The translations under genes were made by a program, and so were the position numbers. A stretch of 28,698 nucleotides of DNA from an uncultured Collinsella sp. (GTDB lineage: Bacteria > Actinomycetota > Coriobacteriia > Coriobacteriales > Coriobacteriaceae), in contig URTP01000007.1 of assembly GCA_900550835.1 (NCBI GenBank), positions 1 through 28,698 on the forward strand, read 5' to 3'. The notes beneath the pieces were generated by a model. That model ran no database searches and was not told the DNA's origin. It saw nothing but the letters and a program-made list of their open reading frames with translations. Shown in pieces: positions 16,618-24,613 of this stretch (its first letter is position 1; every line of letters starts with the position of its first letter).

Positions 16618-17450
16618 GAAAGATCGTATCGGTCCTGAGCGCCGCTGTGCTTACGCTTACGCTGTGCGCCTGTTCTTCGGGATCTTCTACCTCTTCCATT
16701 ACCGTGGCCGGCTCCACGACCTGCCTTCCTATCGCCGAAATTGCGGCAGAGGGCTTTAAGGAGGAGACCGGCATCGACGTGCTCGTTTCCGGTTTGGGCT
16801 CTTCCGCTGGCATCGAAGCCGTCAGCGCTGGCACGGCCGATATCGCCAGCTCCTCCCGTGGACTCAATGCCGACGAACAGGATCTGGGCCTGACTCCCAT
16901 CGTCATCGCCCACGACGGTATCGCGGTCATCGTGAACGAAGACAACCCCGTCGATAACCTCTCGACCGAGCAGCTCCGCGATATCTATGCCGGCAAGATC
17001 ACCAACTGGAAAGAAGTCGGTGGCGAGGACCTGAGGATTCAGGTTATCAACCGAGATGAGGCGTCTGGCACGCGTGAAGCCTTCCGCACCATCGTGATGG
17101 ACGGCACCCCGTTCGATCGCCGCTCCGCCGTTCTTTCGGGCACGGGCCAGGTGCGCGACGTGGTATCTCGTTCGCGCGGGGCTATCGGCTACATTTCGCT
17201 GGGCTTCGTCGATAGCCTCAACGCCAAGACCTCGGTCAAGGCCGTCTCGGTCAATCATGTTGAGGCGTCCGAGAAGACGGTCGCGAGTGGCGGCTATCCC
17301 ATCTCGCGCGACCTTTACTTCTTTGTGAAGGGTGCGCCTTCGCAGCAGGCGCAGGATTACATCGACTACGTGACGTCCGAAAAGATGGACAAGCAGATTC
17401 GCGAGGCGGGCTTTATTCCCGTCACCAACGACGAGAAGGGGAGTGAGTAG
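16614..17450 (+). CDS. pstS: Phosphate ABC transporter substrate-binding lipoprotein PstS
   Basis: PstS captures phosphate outside the membrane and delivers it to PstCA. The 278-residue protein has a lipoprotein signal peptide ending in LCAC with Cys20 as the likely lipidated residue; Cys at -2 is unusual for a lipobox. The mature part shows AGSTTCLPIAE and VSGLGSSAGIEAV in the first lobe, and SRGLNADE and NRDEASGTREAF, which carry the phosphate-binding Ser, Arg, Asp and Thr. It has no ribosome binding site of its own and overlaps pgeF by 4 bp (ATGA), so translation is probably coupled. No Pho box was recognised upstream. Confidence 0.95.
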   Translation: MRKIVSVLSAAVLTLTLCACSSGSSTSSITVAGSTTCLPIAEIAAEGFKEETGIDVLVSGLGSSAGIEAVSAGTADIASSSRGLNADEQDLGLTPIVIAHDGIAVIVNEDNPVDNLSTEQLRDIYAGKITNWKEVGGEDLRIQVINRDEASGTREAFRTIVMDGTPFDRRSAVLSGTGQVRDVVSRSRGAIGYISLGFVDSLNAKTSVKAVSVNHVEASEKTVASGGYPISRDLYFFVKGAPSQQAQDYIDYVTSEKMDKQIREAGFIPVTNDEKGSE

Positions 17451-17451
17451 C

Positions 17452-18378
17452 ATGGAAGCACAGGAAAACTCCCAGACTGAGCAGAATGCTCAGGCGCCCA
17501 AGAAGCGCGAGCTGGCGCTCGTATCGCGCAGCACCTATATCAAGGAGAAGGCGCTGCAGTGGATTTTCTTTGCCTGCGCGTTCTTGGCGGTTGTTACCGT
17601 CATCCTGATTTTTGTCTTTACCACGTACTCGGCGCTGCCCGTCTTTACCGACATCGGTCTGGCGGACTTCTTTAGCTTTACGTGGGCGCCCTCTGAGGGC
17701 CACTACGGCATCGTGTCGCTGCTTGCCGGCTCGGGTCTGGTGACCGTCGGTGCGCTCGCCATGGGTGTGCCCCTAGGTGTGGGCACGGCCGTGTATCTGG
17801 TCGAGATCGCCAGCAAGCGCGTGCGCAAGCTCATCAGCCCTGCCGTTGACCTGTTGGCCGGCATCCCTTCTATCATCTATGGCTTCTTTGGCATGATCAT
17901 CATCCGTCCGTTTATCGCGCAACTGACCGGTGGTCTTGGTTTTGGTGCGCTGACGGCGTGGTTCGTGCTTGCCATCATGATCGTCCCTACCATCACCACG
18001 CTCACCATCGATGCCCTCAATTCCATTCCCATGGGTATTCGCGAGGCATCGTATGCCATGGGTGCTACTAAGTGGCAGACCATCTACAAGGTCGTGCTAC
18101 CTGCCGCTAAATTGGGCATTGTGGACGCGATCGTTTTGGGCATGGGTCGCGCCATCGGTGAGACCATGGCCGTGCTCATGGTCGTGGGCAACGCACCAGT
18201 CATCCCGGACAGCATTTCGAGTCCCATCTCGACGCTTACGAGTCAGATCGCGCTCGACATGAGCTATTCCTCGGGCCTCCACCGTTCTGCTCTGTTTGGC
18301 ATGGGCGTGGTCCTGTTTATCATCTCCGCCGCGCTGGTGGGTATTGTCCGTCTGATCTCCAAGAAGAAGAGGGGGTAG
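17452..18378 (+). CDS. pstC: Phosphate ABC transporter permease PstC
   Basis: PstC is one of the two membrane subunits of the Pst importer. The 308-residue protein has a polar N-terminus of about 35 residues and six predicted helices. The ATPase-coupling EAA loop IREASYAMGATKWQTIYKVV is near the middle of the second half, followed by MGRAIGETMAV, typical of PstC. AAGGGGAG lies 8 nt before ATG 17452. A GTG at 17443 inside the end of pstS is in frame but less likely. It lies 1 bp after pstS and 3 bp before pstA, in one operon. Confidence 0.95.
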   Translation: MEAQENSQTEQNAQAPKKRELALVSRSTYIKEKALQWIFFACAFLAVVTVILIFVFTTYSALPVFTDIGLADFFSFTWAPSEGHYGIVSLLAGSGLVTVGALAMGVPLGVGTAVYLVEIASKRVRKLISPAVDLLAGIPSIIYGFFGMIIIRPFIAQLTGGLGFGALTAWFVLAIMIVPTITTLTIDALNSIPMGIREASYAMGATKWQTIYKVVLPAAKLGIVDAIVLGMGRAIGETMAVLMVVGNAPVIPDSISSPISTLTSQIALDMSYSSGLHRSALFGMGVVLFIISAALVGIVRLISKKKRG

Positions 18379-18381
18379 GCT

Positions 18382-19287
18382 ATGTCCGATTTTGTTGACA
18401 CGACGGTCGATACGACCTCGTCGCGCGAGCGCATCAAGCGTGCCCTTTCCCATGGCAAGAAGGGTCGCATCAACAAGGACCTGTCCAACAAGATCATGCT
18501 TGGCGTGTTCCGTGCCGCGGCATACATCACCACGCTGGTGCTTGTCGCTATCATTGCCTATGTGGTCATTAACGGCCTGCCGCATATCTCGCTCGACTTT
18601 ATCTTCGGTTGGCCCCAGGGCGTCAACGCCGAGGGCGGTATTTGGCCCACGATCGTCTCGACCGTCTATGTGACGGCGCTCGCCATGCTTATCTGCACGC
18701 CGATCGCTGTGCTGGCAGCCGTCTATCTGGCCGAGTACGCCAAGCAGGGCAAGATCGTCGAGCTCATTCGCTACGCTGCTGACGCTTTGGCCTCGGTGCC
18801 CTCCATCGTTATGGGCCTGTTTGGCTACGCCTTGTTTGTCGAGGCTATGGGTCTGGGCCTTTCGATGATCTCGGCCGCTCTGGCGCTCGCGCTCTTGATG
18901 CTTCCCATCGTCATGCGCACCACCGAAGAGGCCATTCGCGCCGTTCCGCGCTATATCCGTTGGGGCGCGTACGGCCTGGGCGCCACCAAGTGGCAGGTTG
19001 TCTCCAAGATCGTGCTTCCTTCTGCCTTTGGCCGTATTGCCACGGGTATCGTCCTCGCCATCGGCCGTGCCATTGGCGAGACCGCGGTGGTGCTCTACAC
19101 CATGGGCCAGGCCATCAATCTACCTATTTCGCCGCTCGATTCCGGCCGCCCCATGACGGTTCACCTGTACCTGCTTGCCAACGACGGCATCAACATGAAC
19201 GCGGCCTACGGCACCGCGCTTTTGCTGATGGCGATCATTTTGGCCTTCAACCTGTTTGCGCGCTTCCTGTCGCGCAAGCGTCGCTAG
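18382..19287 (+). CDS. pstA: Phosphate ABC transporter permease PstA
   Basis: PstA pairs with PstC to form the phosphate channel. The 301-residue protein has a charged N-terminus of about 45 residues and six predicted helices. Family marks include the periplasmic GGIWPTIVSTVYVT, SVPSIVMGLFGYALFVEA, the EAA loop RYIRWGAYGLGATKWQVVSK, and AIGRAIGETAVVLYTMG. It begins 3 bp after pstC with a G-rich site immediately upstream and ends 12 bp before pstB. Confidence 0.95.
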   Translation: MSDFVDTTVDTTSSRERIKRALSHGKKGRINKDLSNKIMLGVFRAAAYITTLVLVAIIAYVVINGLPHISLDFIFGWPQGVNAEGGIWPTIVSTVYVTALAMLICTPIAVLAAVYLAEYAKQGKIVELIRYAADALASVPSIVMGLFGYALFVEAMGLGLSMISAALALALLMLPIVMRTTEEAIRAVPRYIRWGAYGLGATKWQVVSKIVLPSAFGRIATGIVLAIGRAIGETAVVLYTMGQAINLPISPLDSGRPMTVHLYLLANDGINMNAAYGTALLLMAIILAFNLFARFLSRKRR

Positions 19288-19299
19288 TTAAGGAGTCCC

Positions 19300-20103
<804 letters not shown>

Positions 20104-20128
20104 TCGGTGCGACTAGTCCCAAGCCGAT

Positions 20129-20175
20129 CGGACCTGGTCCGGTGCGTATTCACTGTGCGGGCGGCATGACCGCAC
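20129..20175 (+). promoter_or_regulatory. Two inverted repeats between pstB and phoU
   Basis: CGGACCTGGTCCG (20129-20141) is a perfect 6-bp inverted repeat around one base. GTGCGG (20155-20160) pairs with CCGCAC (20170-20175) over a 9-nt loop. No T-tract follows either. They could form mRNA hairpins that set the pstB/phoU ratio by protecting or cutting the transcript, or be a protein site. Confidence 0.4.
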
Positions 20176-20195
20176 CCAACTGATTGGAGTGAACC

Positions 20196-21053
20196 ATGCG
20201 TAAACTGTTTTCCCGTCAGCTCATCGGGGCCCGCCACGAGATGCTGAGCATCTACGAGGCCGTCGATCTGGCCCTCCACGATGCCGTTAAGGCCTATGTG
20301 ACCGACGACCGCAAGCTCGCCACCAAGACCAAGAAGCGCACGCTTTCGATTGACGCGCGCTGCGCCAACTTGGAGGCCGTGTGCTACAACCTGATCGCCA
20401 CGCAGTCGCCGGTCGCCTCCGACTTCCGCTTGCTGCAGACGATTATCTACGTCGACTTTAACCTGCAGCGCATGACCGATAAGGTTCGCCAGATCTGCCG
20501 CGCCACGCGTCACATGGTCAAGGCCGACATCTCGCTGCCCCAGGAGCTCGTCGGTACGGTTGAGGCCGAGGCCGAAGCTGTTTACCAGGTGCTGGGCTCT
20601 TCGCTTTCTGCGCTCGTCACCAATGACATGTCCATCATCTGCAACTTGGCCGTCGAGGACGAGCCGGTGCACGCCGCCTACGAGAAGTTCTTCCGCACCT
20701 TTAACCGTATGGATACGGGCGACTTTATGGACGACGACAGCAACTATGACGACCTGCGCCGCGCTATCATGGTTTCGCGCTACCTCGATCGCATCGCTTC
20801 GATTTCCATCGATGCCGCTTGCCGTCTGACCTTCCTGTTGACTGGTCAGCGTATGAACGCCGGCGATATCGCCCGTGTGGACGAGGATGAGCTCGAGAGC
20901 ATGCGCGTGCCTTCGGGCGAGGGTGTTATCATGAGGCCCGCCGTCGACGCGCGTTACGTTGCCAAGGTGCCCGCCAACGAGGTCAGCGAGGGTCTTCGCT
21001 ACCTGCTCGATCATCTTGAGGACGAGGACGATGGCGAGGACGACGAGGAGTAA
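20196..21053 (+). CDS. phoU: Phosphate signalling/transport regulator PhoU
   Basis: PhoU is the cytoplasmic metal-binding helical-bundle protein that links Pst activity to phosphate signalling. The 285-residue protein has the two PhoU repeats. The first is SPVASDFRLLQTIIYVDFNL with QRMTDKVRQI near residues 70-98. The second is DDLRRAIMVSRYLDRIASIS near 184-207. The canonical repeat motif usually reads ERIGD, and here the equivalents are QRMTD and DRIAS. It is longer than most PhoU proteins and ends in a strongly acidic tail (HLEDEDDGEDDEE). TTGGAGTG supports the start. It closes the pst operon. Confidence 0.88.
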   Translation: MRKLFSRQLIGARHEMLSIYEAVDLALHDAVKAYVTDDRKLATKTKKRTLSIDARCANLEAVCYNLIATQSPVASDFRLLQTIIYVDFNLQRMTDKVRQICRATRHMVKADISLPQELVGTVEAEAEAVYQVLGSSLSALVTNDMSIICNLAVEDEPVHAAYEKFFRTFNRMDTGDFMDDDSNYDDLRRAIMVSRYLDRIASISIDAACRLTFLLTGQRMNAGDIARVDEDELESMRVPSGEGVIMRPAVDARYVAKVPANEVSEGLRYLLDHLEDEDDGEDDEE

Positions 21054-21090
21054 GTGACCCCGTTCGTCGAAAGATTGTAAATACCTAAGT

Positions 21091-21127
21091 GAGCGCGGCC
21101 TTGCACATGCGGGACCGCGCTCTTGCG
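21091..21127 (+). terminator. Probable terminator after phoU
   Basis: GAGCGCGG (21091-21098) pairs perfectly with CCGCGCTC (21115-21122), with a GC-rich 16-nt loop that can fold further (GCA/TGC). The tail TTGCGTT is only weakly T-rich, so termination may be partial. The hairpin lies 37 bp after the phoU stop and 50 bp before yggS. Confidence 0.5.
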
Positions 21128-21172
21128 TTAGCATGGGACTACTTGTTTGGCTGTCAGCGGAGGCGATTGGCA

Positions 21173-21910
21173 ATGGATAACTATTTGGACTTGATGCGCG
21201 CTCGCCGCGAGCAGATTCTGGAACGTTTTTATGCGGCGCTCGATCGCGCGGGCCGCCCCCACGACGCCGCGCGCCTCATTGCCGTGTCCAAGACCGTTGG
21301 TGTCGATGAGACCGTTGCCGCCATCCAGGCGGGGTATCGCCATTTTGCCGAGAACCGCCCGCAGGAGCTGGTTCGCAAGCTCACGGGTCTGGCGGAGCAT
21401 CCGGAGCTGCCCGAGGTGCGCTTCGATATGATCGGCAACCTGCAGACCAATAAGATCAATGCGGTGCTGGGCTCAGCCGAGCTGATTCACTCGGTGGGTT
21501 CGCTGCATCTGGCACAGGCGATCTCGAGCCGTGCTGTCCGCAAGATTGAGGCAGGCGAGCTCGCCGGCCCCCAGCGTGTGCTCATCGAGGTCAATGTGAG
21601 TGGTGAGGAGTCGAAGGGAGGCTTTTCGCCCGATGAGATTCGCGCCGCCGCGGGTGAGCTTGCGGAACTTGAGGGAATTTGCGTACAGGGGCTTATGACT
21701 ATGGCGCCCCGGGGGAATAAGGATGTGGCACGTCGCACCTTTGCGGGGCTTCGTGAGCTGAGGGATGAGCTGGAGGCTGCGCATCCCGATTTGAACCTGC
21801 CTGAGCTTTCCTGCGGCATGAGCGAGGACTTTGAGCCTGCCCTTGAGGAGGGCTCTACGCTCGTTCGCCTGGGCAGGGTAGTATTTAGCCCGGAGTTTGC
21901 AGTAAAATAA
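21173..21910 (+). CDS. yggS: YggS family pyridoxal phosphate homeostasis protein (PLPBP)
   Basis: This family binds pyridoxal 5'-phosphate without known enzyme activity and keeps free PLP and amino-acid pools in balance. The 245-residue single-domain protein has the cofactor Lys in LIAVSKTVGVDET (about residues 36-48), then FAENRPQELVRK, IGNLQTNKI, the VNVSGEESKGGF strand, GLMTMAPRG, SCGMSEDFEPALEEGST and GRVVF near the end. ATG 21173 with GGAGG 9 nt upstream is preferred over an upstream in-frame ATG at 21089 that would add 28 non-conserved residues overlapping the hairpin. Its place before sepF matches other actinobacteria and Firmicutes. Confidence 0.92.
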   Translation: MDNYLDLMRARREQILERFYAALDRAGRPHDAARLIAVSKTVGVDETVAAIQAGYRHFAENRPQELVRKLTGLAEHPELPEVRFDMIGNLQTNKINAVLGSAELIHSVGSLHLAQAISSRAVRKIEAGELAGPQRVLIEVNVSGEESKGGFSPDEIRAAAGELAELEGICVQGLMTMAPRGNKDVARRTFAGLRELRDELEAAHPDLNLPELSCGMSEDFEPALEEGSTLVRLGRVVFSPEFAVK

Positions 21911-21970
21911 GGCTCTGAAGTGCGCACTGATTATCGGGGCGCCTGCACTAAACCGCGAGAGGACACAACC

Positions 21971-22693
21971 ATGGGCTTCCTTGACGAGATTAAAAATAAG
22001 ATGCACCTGGGCGGCCAGCAGGGTTACGACCAGGGTTATGGCCAGGACGACGACTACGGTTACGATGACGGCTATGACGATAGTTATCAGGGCAACGGCT
22101 ACAGCGGTGCTTCGGGCGAGGGCTTCTACACCCAAGACGAGCCGAGCAACGGCCTGCTTGGTCAGACGCGCCGCGGTGAAGCTGAGTCGGTTGCCGTGTA
22201 TACGCGCTCCGGCCAGCTGGTCGGCGATGACTCCCGCCATGCCACGACGTATAACCCGCCTTCGCGCTCGCAGGACAGCGTTGCGAGCGGTTATCGTCCT
22301 GGTGCCTATGACACGCCGTCGAGCTACGCCGAGAACACCCGCGCCCGTGCCGCCGCTGCACCCGCGCCTGCACCGAGCGATGCCTCGGCCTATGCGAGCA
22401 ATATCATCAACGCCACGCCGCAGCTGCCGGCCTATGTCCTGCGCCCCGAGAGCTATGACGACGTGGAGACCGTGGTGCGCCGCGTTCGCACCAAGCAGCC
22501 TGTCGCACTGATTTTTGTGGGCGTACGCACCGAAGTTGCCAAGCGCGTCTTGGACTTCTCTTACGGCTTTGCCTGCGGTCTGGGCGCCACGGTCAAGGAG
22601 GTAGGCGACCGCGTGTTCATGGTGCTGCCCGCCGGTTGCGAGGTCAAAGATTCCGATCTCAAGAAGCTTCGTGCCGACGGCTACCTTAAGTAA
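21971..22693 (+). CDS. sepF: Cell division protein SepF
   Basis: SepF tethers the FtsZ C-terminal peptide to the membrane and, where FtsA is missing as here, is expected to be the main anchor. The 240-residue protein starts with the amphipathic membrane-binding helix MGFLDEIKNKMHLG. A long low-complexity linker follows: Tyr/Gly/Asp-rich at about 18-48, Ala/Pro-rich at about 126-136. The SepF domain is at about 155-225 (LRPESYDDVETVVRRV, then LDFSYGFACGLGATVKEV and VFMVLP). AGAGGA precedes the chosen ATG. An earlier in-frame start at 21920 would bury the membrane helix and is rejected. At 240 residues it is long for SepF. Confidence 0.94.
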   Translation: MGFLDEIKNKMHLGGQQGYDQGYGQDDDYGYDDGYDDSYQGNGYSGASGEGFYTQDEPSNGLLGQTRRGEAESVAVYTRSGQLVGDDSRHATTYNPPSRSQDSVASGYRPGAYDTPSSYAENTRARAAAAPAPAPSDASAYASNIINATPQLPAYVLRPESYDDVETVVRRVRTKQPVALIFVGVRTEVAKRVLDFSYGFACGLGATVKEVGDRVFMVLPAGCEVKDSDLKKLRADGYLK

Positions 22694-22714
22694 AGACAAG
22701 ACGAGGAGATTCCC

Positions 22715-22996
22715 ATCAACATCTACACTATCGTCCAGCTGGTCAACACGCTGTTCAACTTCTATTCCACGCTCATTGTCGTCTACTGCTTTATGACGTG
22801 GATTCCCATGAAGCAGGGTGGTTTACTTCAGGATATTGCTGCGGTGCTCGATAGCGTGTGCGGTCCGTGGCTCAACCTGTTCCGTCGTTTCATTCCGCCG
22901 ATGGGCGGTATCGATTTTTCGCCGGTCGTTGCGATTATTGCGTTGCAGTTGGTGCAGAGGCTGGTTCTGCAGCTTCTTATAGGTATACTCGTATAG
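22715..22996 (+). CDS. YggT family membrane protein, apparent ATC start
   Basis: YggT proteins are small two-helix membrane proteins found beside sepF and divIVA. From 22715 the product has 93 residues: helix 1 at about 4-28 (IVQLVNTLFNFYSTLIVVYC), the loop FRRFIPPMGGIDFSP (56-70, the family signature), then helix 2. No ATG, GTG or TTG occurs in frame between the sepF stop and 22793. The ATG at 22793 would remove helix 1. AGGAG at 22704-22708 is 6 nt before ATC 22715, whose second codon onward (NIYTIVQ) fits the family N-terminus. ATC initiation, or a sequence change from ATG, is therefore inferred. Confidence 0.75.
   Translation: MNIYTIVQLVNTLFNFYSTLIVVYCFMTWIPMKQGGLLQDIAAVLDSVCGPWLNLFRRFIPPMGGIDFSPVVAIIALQLVQRLVLQLLIGILV
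22984..22989 (+). promoter_or_regulatory. Candidate -10 element for divIVA
   Basis: AGGTATACT includes the hexamer TATACT (22984-22989), five of six matches to TATAAT, at the very end of yggT and about 70 bp before divIVA. The matching -35 position (CTGGTT, 22961-22966) is weak. DivIVA is usually abundant, so its own promoter would make sense. Confidence 0.35.
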
Positions 22997-23057
22997 AACT
23001 GACTTTGTAACTTACGTCGGGCGTGTAGCGCCGAGGCGATGAAAAAGGAGACTTGTT

Positions 23058-23732
23058 ATGGCTATTACCCCTGCAGACATCCAGGCTCAGACTTTCTCTG
23101 AGGCCAAGCGTGGCTACGATCCTGCCGAGGTCGACGTCTTCTTGGAGACGCTGTCCTCCGAGGTTGACGCTATGCTCGCTAAGATCGTCGACCTTAAGGG
23201 TCGTCTGACTGCTACCGAGCAGCAGCTTGCCGATGCACAGGCTCAGCTTGCCCAGGCTCAGGATGCCACCGCCCAGGCCGTTCCCGCCGCCCCCGTGGCT
23301 GCTCCCGCCCCTGACTTCTCCGCTCAGGAGCGCCAGATTTCCGCTGCCCTGATCGCTGCCCAGCAGACCGCTGAGACCATCGTCAACGATGCCAACGAGA
23401 ACGCTGAGCGTATCCGCAACGAGGCTGACGCCAAGGCCCGCGAGGTTATCCGCCAGGCTCTGACCGAAAAGCAGGCCGAGCTCGAGGAAATCGATCGTCT
23501 CAAGGCTTCCCGTGAGGAGTTCAAGGCCGAGTATCTCAAGCTCATCCAGCACTTCATGGACGATGCCCAGAACTCCTTCCCGGCCGACCTCATGGCCTCC
23601 ACGCCGGTCGGTTCTGCCGCTTCTCCTGCGGTGACTGTTCCCGCCGAGCCGCTGCCCGTCGCTGACCCGGTTGTCCCCGTGGCCGATCCCTTTGCCCCGA
23701 TCGACAACTTTGCTGCCGACGACCTGGACTAA
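23058..23732 (+). CDS. divIVA: DivIVA domain protein (polar/septal growth organiser)
   Basis: DivIVA (Wag31-like in actinobacteria) is a coiled-coil scaffold that binds curved membrane at poles and septa. The 224-residue protein has the N-terminal lipid-binding domain with the family pattern AKRGYDPAEVDVFLETL (residues 16-32). A first coiled coil (about 33-70) and an Ala/Pro linker (about 72-87) follow. A second long helical region (about 90-165, rich in Ala, Glu and Gln) and a Pro/Asp-rich tail complete it. AAGGAG 7 nt before the ATG is a strong site. The gene ends the division module and is followed by a strong terminator. Confidence 0.93.
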   Translation: MAITPADIQAQTFSEAKRGYDPAEVDVFLETLSSEVDAMLAKIVDLKGRLTATEQQLADAQAQLAQAQDATAQAVPAAPVAAPAPDFSAQERQISAALIAAQQTAETIVNDANENAERIRNEADAKAREVIRQALTEKQAELEEIDRLKASREEFKAEYLKLIQHFMDDAQNSFPADLMASTPVGSAASPAVTVPAEPLPVADPVVPVADPFAPIDNFAADDLD

Positions 23733-23758
23733 CATTCGGCCTACAATTTAGTGCCTAG

Positions 23759-23788
23759 AAAGGACCTGCAGCTTGCGGGTCCTTTTTT
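23759..23788 (+). terminator. Intrinsic terminator after divIVA
   Basis: A 12-bp stem (23759-23770 with 23774-23785, one G-U pair) closes on a GCT loop and is followed by a run of T to 23788. It lies 26 bp after the divIVA stop. Confidence 0.93.
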
Positions 23789-23813
23789 ATGACTGTGCCG
23801 GGGTGCGTAACAT

Positions 23814-23851
23814 AAAAAACCGAGCCCTGCACATAGTGGCGCAGAACTCGG
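23814..23851 (-). terminator. Intrinsic terminator for the minus-strand nitroreductase
   Basis: Read on the minus strand, CCGAG and CTCGG (outer arms, 23847-23851 and 23820-23824) plus inner CTGC/GCAG pairs form a hairpin followed by six T (complement of the A run at 23814-23819). It lies about 50 bp beyond the nitroreductase stop and faces the divIVA terminator, insulating the convergent genes. Confidence 0.8.
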
Positions 23852-23899
23852 CGAACGGGTGAGCGGTCAAGGGTAGGTTTTAAGGCATGTCCCAAAAAT

Positions 23900-24430
23900 C
23901 TACTTGAGGAGGAAGTCGGAGAGGGGAATGGTGCGGGCCTCGCGATGCTCGGGGTCTGCGATGTGGTCGGCAGGATAGCCACAGACGAGCATGTGATAGG
24001 GATAGACACCCTCGGGCAGGTTGAACTGCTCGCGGGCTAGCTCGGGCTTAAAATGGCACACCCAGCACGTTCCTAGACCCTGCTCGGTGGCCTCCATCAT
24101 CATCTGATCACACACGATGGACGTATCGATTTCACTGGAATTCATCTGGTCATACGGGCGTACCCAAGCATCATCGGTAACGCTGCAAATAAGGAAGATG
24201 AGCGGAGCGCCAAAGATAGACCCATCACGAGCAAACCGAGGCTGACAAGCAGCAGCCTTCTCCAGAAGCTCGGGCGTATCCAACACCATCACACGAGAAG
24301 GATGATTATTACAAGCAGAAGGAGCAATGCGCCCAGCCTCAACAATGGCATCCACCACAGCCTGCTCAACAGAACGATTCTCAAACTCGCGACAAGAATA
24401 CCGAGACCGAGCCAGATCCAAATAAGACAT
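23900..24430 (-). CDS. Nitroreductase family protein (FMN-dependent)
   Basis: This 176-residue protein belongs to the nitroreductase family of FMN-dependent NAD(P)H oxidoreductases; the substrate cannot be told. Typical features are the FMN-phosphate-binding start LARSRYSCREF (residues 6-16), IVEAGRIAPSACNNHPSRV (29-47), the helix IVCDQMMMEATEQGLGTCWV, and VCGYPADH near the end. It is a short, single-domain member. GGAGGG about 6 nt upstream fixes the ATG at 24430. An upstream extension in frame would be hydrophobic junk with no start signal. Roughly the first 80 codons favour T-ending codons, unlike the rest of the gene and its neighbours. Confidence 0.88.
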   Translation of the reverse strand: MSYLDLARSRYSCREFENRSVEQAVVDAIVEAGRIAPSACNNHPSRVMVLDTPELLEKAAACQPRFARDGSIFGAPLIFLICSVTDDAWVRPYDQMNSSEIDTSIVCDQMMMEATEQGLGTCWVCHFKPELAREQFNLPEGVYPYHMLVCGYPADHIADPEHREARTIPLSDFLLK

Positions 24431-24461
24431 ACAAGCCCTCCAACAATTAAAAATCAAACAA

Positions 24462-24589
24462 ACCCAAAGTAACCCAAACAATACCCAAAGCAGCAATCAG
24501 CCAAACGCTCATTAAGGGCCAAAGTGTCCGAACGGGTACCATAGGTCCCTTCAGCCAAACCCCCATCGCGCTAAATCTATCAGCCAAAG
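24462..24589 (-). repeat. Short direct repeats upstream of the nitroreductase
   Basis: On the minus strand TTTGGGT occurs at 24483-24489, 24472-24478 and 24462-24468, at 11- and 10-bp steps. Farther upstream TTTGGCTGA occurs three times (24580-24588, 24551-24559, 24497-24505). The 24431-24613 stretch has no plausible gene. The helical phasing of the TTTGGGT set suggests a protein-binding array just ahead of the ribosome binding site. Confidence 0.5.
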
Positions 24590-24613
24590 TTCCCAATGGT
24601 GGTGCATAAGGGA

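Noticed and set aside
21473..22699. 408-codon minus-strand frame across yggS and sepF
   Set aside because: Spans two convincing genes and their gap, with no ribosome site or domain.
22793..22996. yggT starting at ATG 22793
   Set aside because: It would delete the first membrane helix and leave the well-placed AGGAG at 22704 without a purpose. No ribosome site lies near 22793.
24431..24496. N-terminal extension of the nitroreductase to a TTG at 24496
   Set aside because: The added residues are unrelated to the family, there is no ribosome site, and a GGAGGG site clearly marks the ATG at 24430.
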